21,988 bases of DNA from Haplomitrium mnioides (Eukaryota > Marchantiophyta > Haplomitriopsida > Calobryales), in assembly GCA_049999725.1 (NCBI GenBank), contig JBNGIS010033823.1:1-21988 (forward strand), written 5' to 3'. Under the pieces are notes generated by a model, which searched no databases, was not told where the DNA came from, and was given only the letters and a program-made list of their open reading frames with translations. This document shows, in pieces, positions 18,060-21,988 of this stretch (position 1 is its first letter; each line of letters begins with the position of its first letter). Both the position numbers and the translations under genes were made by a program.

Positions 18060-19990
18060 TGAACTAGGTCCGTCCAAGGGCAGAGAAGGGAATGCAGTGG
18101 TCTTACACTCCACTAGGAGGCTGCCTCTTGAAAGAAGTTAAGAGTGGGAGGTTTGTATACTTCTTGTGTCTTTTGGGGAAGAACTTATGGGATAATTTTC
18201 GGAGCTGACATTCGACGGGTAATCAGCTCAAAGGGGCGCGTGGACACTTGTGCGAAAGGAGGGATCAAGGAAGGACCTATGCGAAAGGATTGATGTGAAG
18301 TAGGGGATCGGATCGAATTGAGAGGGAGAGCATGATCGGATGCCTTGCTGGGACTTTGAAGCACAAAAATCGGAAGTTGAAGGGGGATTTTCGGATCTGT
18401 GGAGAAACGCCTCTGCGAGGATTAGAGGGCTCTGAGATGAAAGAATTCCGTGATGAAGAGAGCGGATGAAGGATGCTACGCTGTTGGTGTCGATCGAGTG
18501 AAGCAATGCTGCGTCCTGTTTGGGAATTGAACGACAAAGGAGAAGGTTACCTGATCCAAACCGAAAGCTACATATTGTGCTGAAGAGAATGAACGATCAA
18601 GCTGTCTGGGAAGAAGAATCCTTGTTGTGCGGAATTGATCGAAGGGAAGGCTGCAAATTGTGGTCTGAAGCTCTGCGAAATGGGAATGTCATAAAGAATC
18701 GCTTGTAAGAATCTTTGCGAAGACACGCTGGGGGATGAATGGCTCTGCAATGAAAGAATCAGCTGTGAGGTAGTTCTGCGAAATCTGAAGGCACTTGTTG
18801 CGAGCAAGTGATCTATGAGACGTCCTGCAGAAGAAGAATTGGCAGAAGTCTCCTGCGAAGAATTCCAATTGAAAATCTATGCGAGGAGAAGGATCTACGA
18901 AGAATTGAATCCAAAGTCCGTGGTGTCCGATCCGAAGAAACAAATCGTAAACCCGCCTCCCTAAGTGGGGAGACCACTTTAAATGGTTCTGATCTGTCTT
19001 CCGATGTGGGGAGGACCGGTTAAGAGGGATTCCAAAGCGGGTTAATTAATCGGGTGAAAGGGTGACATGTCAAAGATTCAAACGCAAGGAAGGAGACTTT
19101 GAAAGTTCGAATCGGAAGTCCTCCGAAAGTTCGAAATGGATCCGCGGGATACATAGTTCTTACATCAAACTTTTCGATAAGTCAAGTAAACAAGCCTTCT
19201 TCAATGTTCTTACATAGAACTTTTCGATACCTTAGTGAACAAAAGGAACCTCTCAGGGTTCCTATATCAAGGGACAATGTCAAAATGAAGATATATCAAT
19301 GATTCGGTAGAGGAAGAATGTAGAGGCTGAAAAGGTGACTTATCGACAGTCCAGCCCAAGAGGATAACCAAGTATCGAAATAGGGATAAATCGAAGATCT
19401 GGCCGGAAAGGGAACATGGAGCCGAAAGGGCGATAAATTGAAGGCGCAGCCCACTTAAGGGGGTTCCGATCTGCCATCTGATGTGGGACTCCCCACTTAA
19501 TATGGTTCCGAGTGGCCTCCCTAAGTGGAGAGCCCACTTAACATGGTTCCGAAGGGGGCTAACAAAGGTTGCCAAAATGAGGATATAGCGCAGCTCCAGT
19601 ATAGGAAGAAAGGGTGCTGAAACAGAGATTTATCACATGTCCAAGGAGAAGCAAGCAGTACTGAAGCGGCAATCTATCACAGGTTTGAAAAAGAGAAACG
19701 AGAAAGGATCAATCGAAATAGTGACGAGTCACAGATCTATCCATCGGAGAACCAAAGATGCTGAAAAAGCGAACCAACGCAGATCTGACAGAAGAAGAAG
19801 TGGTGCCGAAAAGAGGATCCGTCACTGATCCAACGGGGGAAAAAATGGAAGTCTTCATAGTTCTTATACAGAGGGTCAGCAGCTTGCGAATGACGTGGCA
19901 GTGAAGAAGTCAGCGGGTTAACGGCCAGTCAGAGCAACGGTCCGCCTACCCCTCTACGGGGCGGCGTCGGATGGCGCCACTACGGAAACG
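18060..19990. other. Unassigned 5' part of LTR-3
   Basis: No convincing protein is readable. Purine-rich blocks with recurring GCGAA, GATCGAA and GAAGAA words suggest old degenerate tandem repeats. A block containing CCTCCCTAAGTGG, CCACTT and ATGGTTC(C/T)GA occurs near 18955-19000 and again, twice over, near 19465-19560. Short matches ACATAGAACTTTTCGATA and ACATCAAACTTTTCGATA recur near 19160 and 19210. Confidence 0.5.
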
Positions 19991-20020
19991 TGGCGCTCAT
20001 GTGGGCCTCTAGGAATCTAC

Positions 20021-20245
20021 GGGAATATTTGAGATTCCTCGAAAATCTTGAGCTTTGCGGATTACGTGGCACCTCTCCGGGAACTGGGCATCAACGGGAA
20101 TATTTGAGATTCCTTGGGAATCTTGAGCTTTGCGGATTACGTGGCACCTCTACGAGAACTGGGCATCAACGGGAATCTTATAGATTCTACGAGAATCATG
20201 GGTTTTTGCGGAAACGTGGCGCTTCGAGGGAGTTCGAGGGATTCC
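20021..20245 (+). repeat. 75-bp tandem repeat in LTR-3
   Basis: Units start GGGAATATTT at 20021 and 20096 and GGGAATCTTA at 20171, an exact 75-bp period. They share TGAGCTTTGCGGATTACGTG and CTGGGCATCAACGGG. The CGGAAACGTGGC word links them to the 42-bp repeats of LTR-1. Confidence 0.85.
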
Positions 20246-20380
20246 TCGGAGTGTTCGCGGACCTCTGCGGGGATGAGGTGCATTGAAGGTGCTACAAATA
20301 ATTTTTCGAATTGAGGGTCAATTTCGCCTTGAAATTGCCATCAGATTTGCGCCGAGCATTGTCGTCTTGCGAGCCAATCC

Positions 20381-20480
20381 TTTGGAATTCACGACCGATC
20401 TGCGCCAATCCTTGGAATTCACGACCGCTCTGCGCCAATCCTTGGAATTCATGACCGCTCTGCGCCAATCTTTTTGGAAT
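20381..20480 (+). repeat. 30-bp tandem repeat in LTR-3
   Basis: TTGGAATTCACGACCGCTCT plus GCGCCAATCC repeats with starts at 20382, 20412 and 20442, and a partial fourth unit at 20474. Confidence 0.88.
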
Positions 20481-21764
20481 CTATACTAAATTTCCACCTA
20501 TCATCGTCCAAATAGAGCAACGATAAAAATCGCAAGGGGGAAATTCGTAGGAGATAAAGGAGACCTCACTTGGTGTGGAGGGGATTGATAGCTTTTTGTG
20601 CAAGGGGAGCAGCAGGAGACAGGGGAGAGAATTCTGGTGAGATCTTTGGTGAGGTGGGTGTACTCATGAGGGAAGGCCATTGCATGGTGGAGGTGGACTG
20701 AGGAGTGCTGGGAATCGTTGAGCAGGAGGCTCTAGAGGATTAGACTACTCATGTGGACTCACATGTGAAGGCAAACCAACATTTGGAGGTGGACCAACAC
20801 GTAGAGGAGAGGAGAATTCTTTCAGTTTGTATTTCGTGAGAGGCAGCTAAGGGGGGTCTTGGTGTCGTCTCAGCTCTGGTTTGTGCAGAAGATCAGTCCC
20901 AGTGGCATTAGGAGAGTGCTGTTGGTATTACTTTCTTGTGGAGAATGGAGAGGAGTAGGCATGTTAGTGCCTGAGCACTGCGAAGAAGATCCAGCCAATT
21001 CTCGGGGTGGAGTGGGTGAATCAAAAGTCGACAGGACTATCTTCCAGAGGTGGAAGTTAAACAAGACCTCTTCCTAGCCTGAGGAAGTAAATTCAGGACT
21101 TCTCGCGAGGGAAGTTAAAAAACTATCTGGACAAGGTGTGTGAGTGGGATAGAGTAAGTAGGGAGAATACAGTTTCTGGTGTTGTTTTGTTTGCAGAGTA
21201 ATGTTAGGAGAGTATGAAGAGATGAAGATAGTTCTATACATGGATAGGAAAGTCTAGTTGTTATATTCAGTTTTTGGGTTATGTTTTCCATTTTTTTGAG
21301 AGAACAAATTAGATAGCTTTGGGTGTTTGGGTGCTGGAGTAGCTGGCCCTAATGATAGTTCAGTACTTGGTAGGAGTGTTTAGCCTTAGTGGGGTTATGA
21401 TGCAGATTGTAGAAGGATGCTGCCAGACCATTATTGTGCAATAATTGCATACCCTCTTGTTCATAGGAGGTGACATTGAATATCTGGAAGCAAATGTTGC
21501 ATCAAGCACAGTGTGGATGTACTCCATAATCAGTTGAATTGTGTTTGCTCTATTTGTGGTGAGGAAAAAGACAAGTCTGTCTTGGGTTTGGTGAGTTGGA
21601 GAGTAGTGTGGGAAGATCAAGTGAGAGCTTCAAGGTCATTAAGACCTTAATTCATTAACAAAGGTGTTGGGGCCGTCTCATTATAGACCCTTGTTACTCT
21701 TTGTCACCCTTTTTTCTGGAAAAAGCCTCAACCGGGTGTTAAGAGAGGAGGGAAGGAGGTGACA

Positions 21765-21900
21765 TCATGCGCGTATGGACTCTGAGGTATATGCGCGCTT
21801 GGACTCTGAGGTCCAAGCGTGCATGGACTCTCAAGTCCATGCACGCTTGTACTCTGAGAGTCCATGCGCGCATGGACCTCAGAGTCCATGCTCGCATAAA
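21765..21900. repeat. Palindromic 24-bp array, right part of a split array
   Basis: About five to six units of the 24-bp palindrome with the GACTCTGAGGTCC joint, starting immediately after the LTR end at 21764. The variant joint matches the array at 17692-17844, which supports their being one array before the LTR arrived. Confidence 0.88.
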
Positions 21901-21961
21901 CATACTAAGAGCTAAAACTAAATAATGAAAAATGAATAAGAAAAAATATTTTCAAACTCAC

Positions 21962-21988
21962 CTTTCCATCTTCCCTCGACGCATGTAG
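21962..21988 (-). pseudogene. Partial upstream exon of the ParB-methyltransferase gene
   Basis: The minus strand reads through 27 bases to a consensus donor, GGAAAG/GTGAGTTTG. The last codons give ASREDGK, and joining at the next acceptor (17638) gives REDGK-VIILSNAK in phase. Only the end of the exon is in the window. The call rests on the donor and the smooth phase-0 join, so it is tentative. Confidence 0.45.

Larger units (their letters stand above)
17845..21764 (+). mobile_element. Long LTR (LTR-3) inserted in the gene's intron
   Basis: The right-hand 1.2 kb (about 20510-21764) aligns by eye with the 3' halves of LTR-1 and LTR-2: GGAGGTGGACTG, GGCTCTAGAGG, CTTCCAGAGGTGGAAGTTAAA, CTTCTCGCGAGGGAAGTTAAA, and the terminal GGAAGGAGGTGACA. 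The left boundary is inferred from the point where the palindromic array breaks: the element would start TGTTAG and end GTGACA, with flanks CCATG and TCATG (four of five matching). No gag or pol lies inside, so it would be a solo LTR of about 3.9 kb. The right end is firm and the left end is a hypothesis. Confidence 0.6.
14556..21988 (-). pseudogene. Decayed ParB-like domain plus N4/N6 methyltransferase gene
   Basis: This gene model joins four exon-like segments on the minus strand: 21988-21962 (partial at the window edge), 17638-16377, 15828-15273 and 15173-14556. Each junction has GT-AG borders. Products of this type combine a ParB/sulfiredoxin-fold domain with a beta-class DNA amino-methyltransferase, an architecture familiar from phages and prokaryotic mobile elements. 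Disruptions are stops at 17438, 16878, 16752, 16734, 16656, 16458, 15805 and 14640. The frame shifts near 16940 and near 15715, and the third junction does not join cleanly in phase. Two introns hold palindromic 24-bp arrays, and the first also holds a long LTR. The family is recognised by motifs, not by a search. Confidence 0.7.

Noticed and set aside
18228-19023. Several 60-90-residue frames on both strands
   Set aside because: No conserved motifs. The composition suits degenerate repeats within LTR-3.
1-21988. tRNA, rRNA, riboswitch or bacterial operon elements
   Set aside because: None could be recognised by eye. The splice-like signals, LTRs and chromodomain indicate a eukaryotic nuclear sequence.

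Overview
This is nuclear DNA from a land plant, probably one with a large, repeat-rich genome. The evidence is decayed Ty3/gypsy retroelements of two lineages (a Tat/Athila-like element and a chromodomain-bearing chromovirus), LTRs of 2 to 4 kb, AT-rich GT-AG introns, and two scaffold gaps of exactly 100 N. I cannot name the species. A bryophyte, lycophyte, fern or gymnosperm is my guess, not a result. No intact protein-coding gene was found.

Layout. 1-1496: AT-rich DNA with a roughly 52-bp repeat array built on a palindromic core, then a gap. 1540-4114: the tail of one long LTR, followed head-to-tail by a second, fuller LTR. 4115-5907: primer-binding region and a broken gag with three CCHC-type knuckles. 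6370-9124: another LTR of the same family, lying between gag and pol. 9130-12455: a pol pseudogene (protease, reverse transcriptase, RNase H, integrase) that keeps one frame over most of its length but carries more than ten stops. 12454-13545 (minus strand): the 3' end of a chromovirus (integrase C-terminus, chromodomain, polypurine tract, about 617-bp LTR with four G-box/ABRE repeats upstream of a TATA box). 13546-14335: AT-rich DNA and another palindromic-core array.

14556-21988 (minus strand) is the most interesting part. Four exon-like segments joined by plausible GT-AG introns describe a decayed gene for a ParB/sulfiredoxin-like domain followed by a beta-class N4/N6 amino-methyltransferase. 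Motif order is DIPYG (motif IV), then a HE motif, then LDLCSRSGT (motif I). It carries eight in-frame stops and at least two frameshifts. Two of its introns hold arrays of a 24-bp unit whose consensus is a perfect palindrome. One array appears to have been split by a roughly 3.9-kb LTR (17845-21764), with near-matching 5-bp flanks.

The genes do not now work together as a system. The window reads as a prokaryote-type modification gene in a plant chromosome, surrounded and interrupted by retroelements and palindromic minisatellites. All calls come from reading the sequence; no database search was possible.
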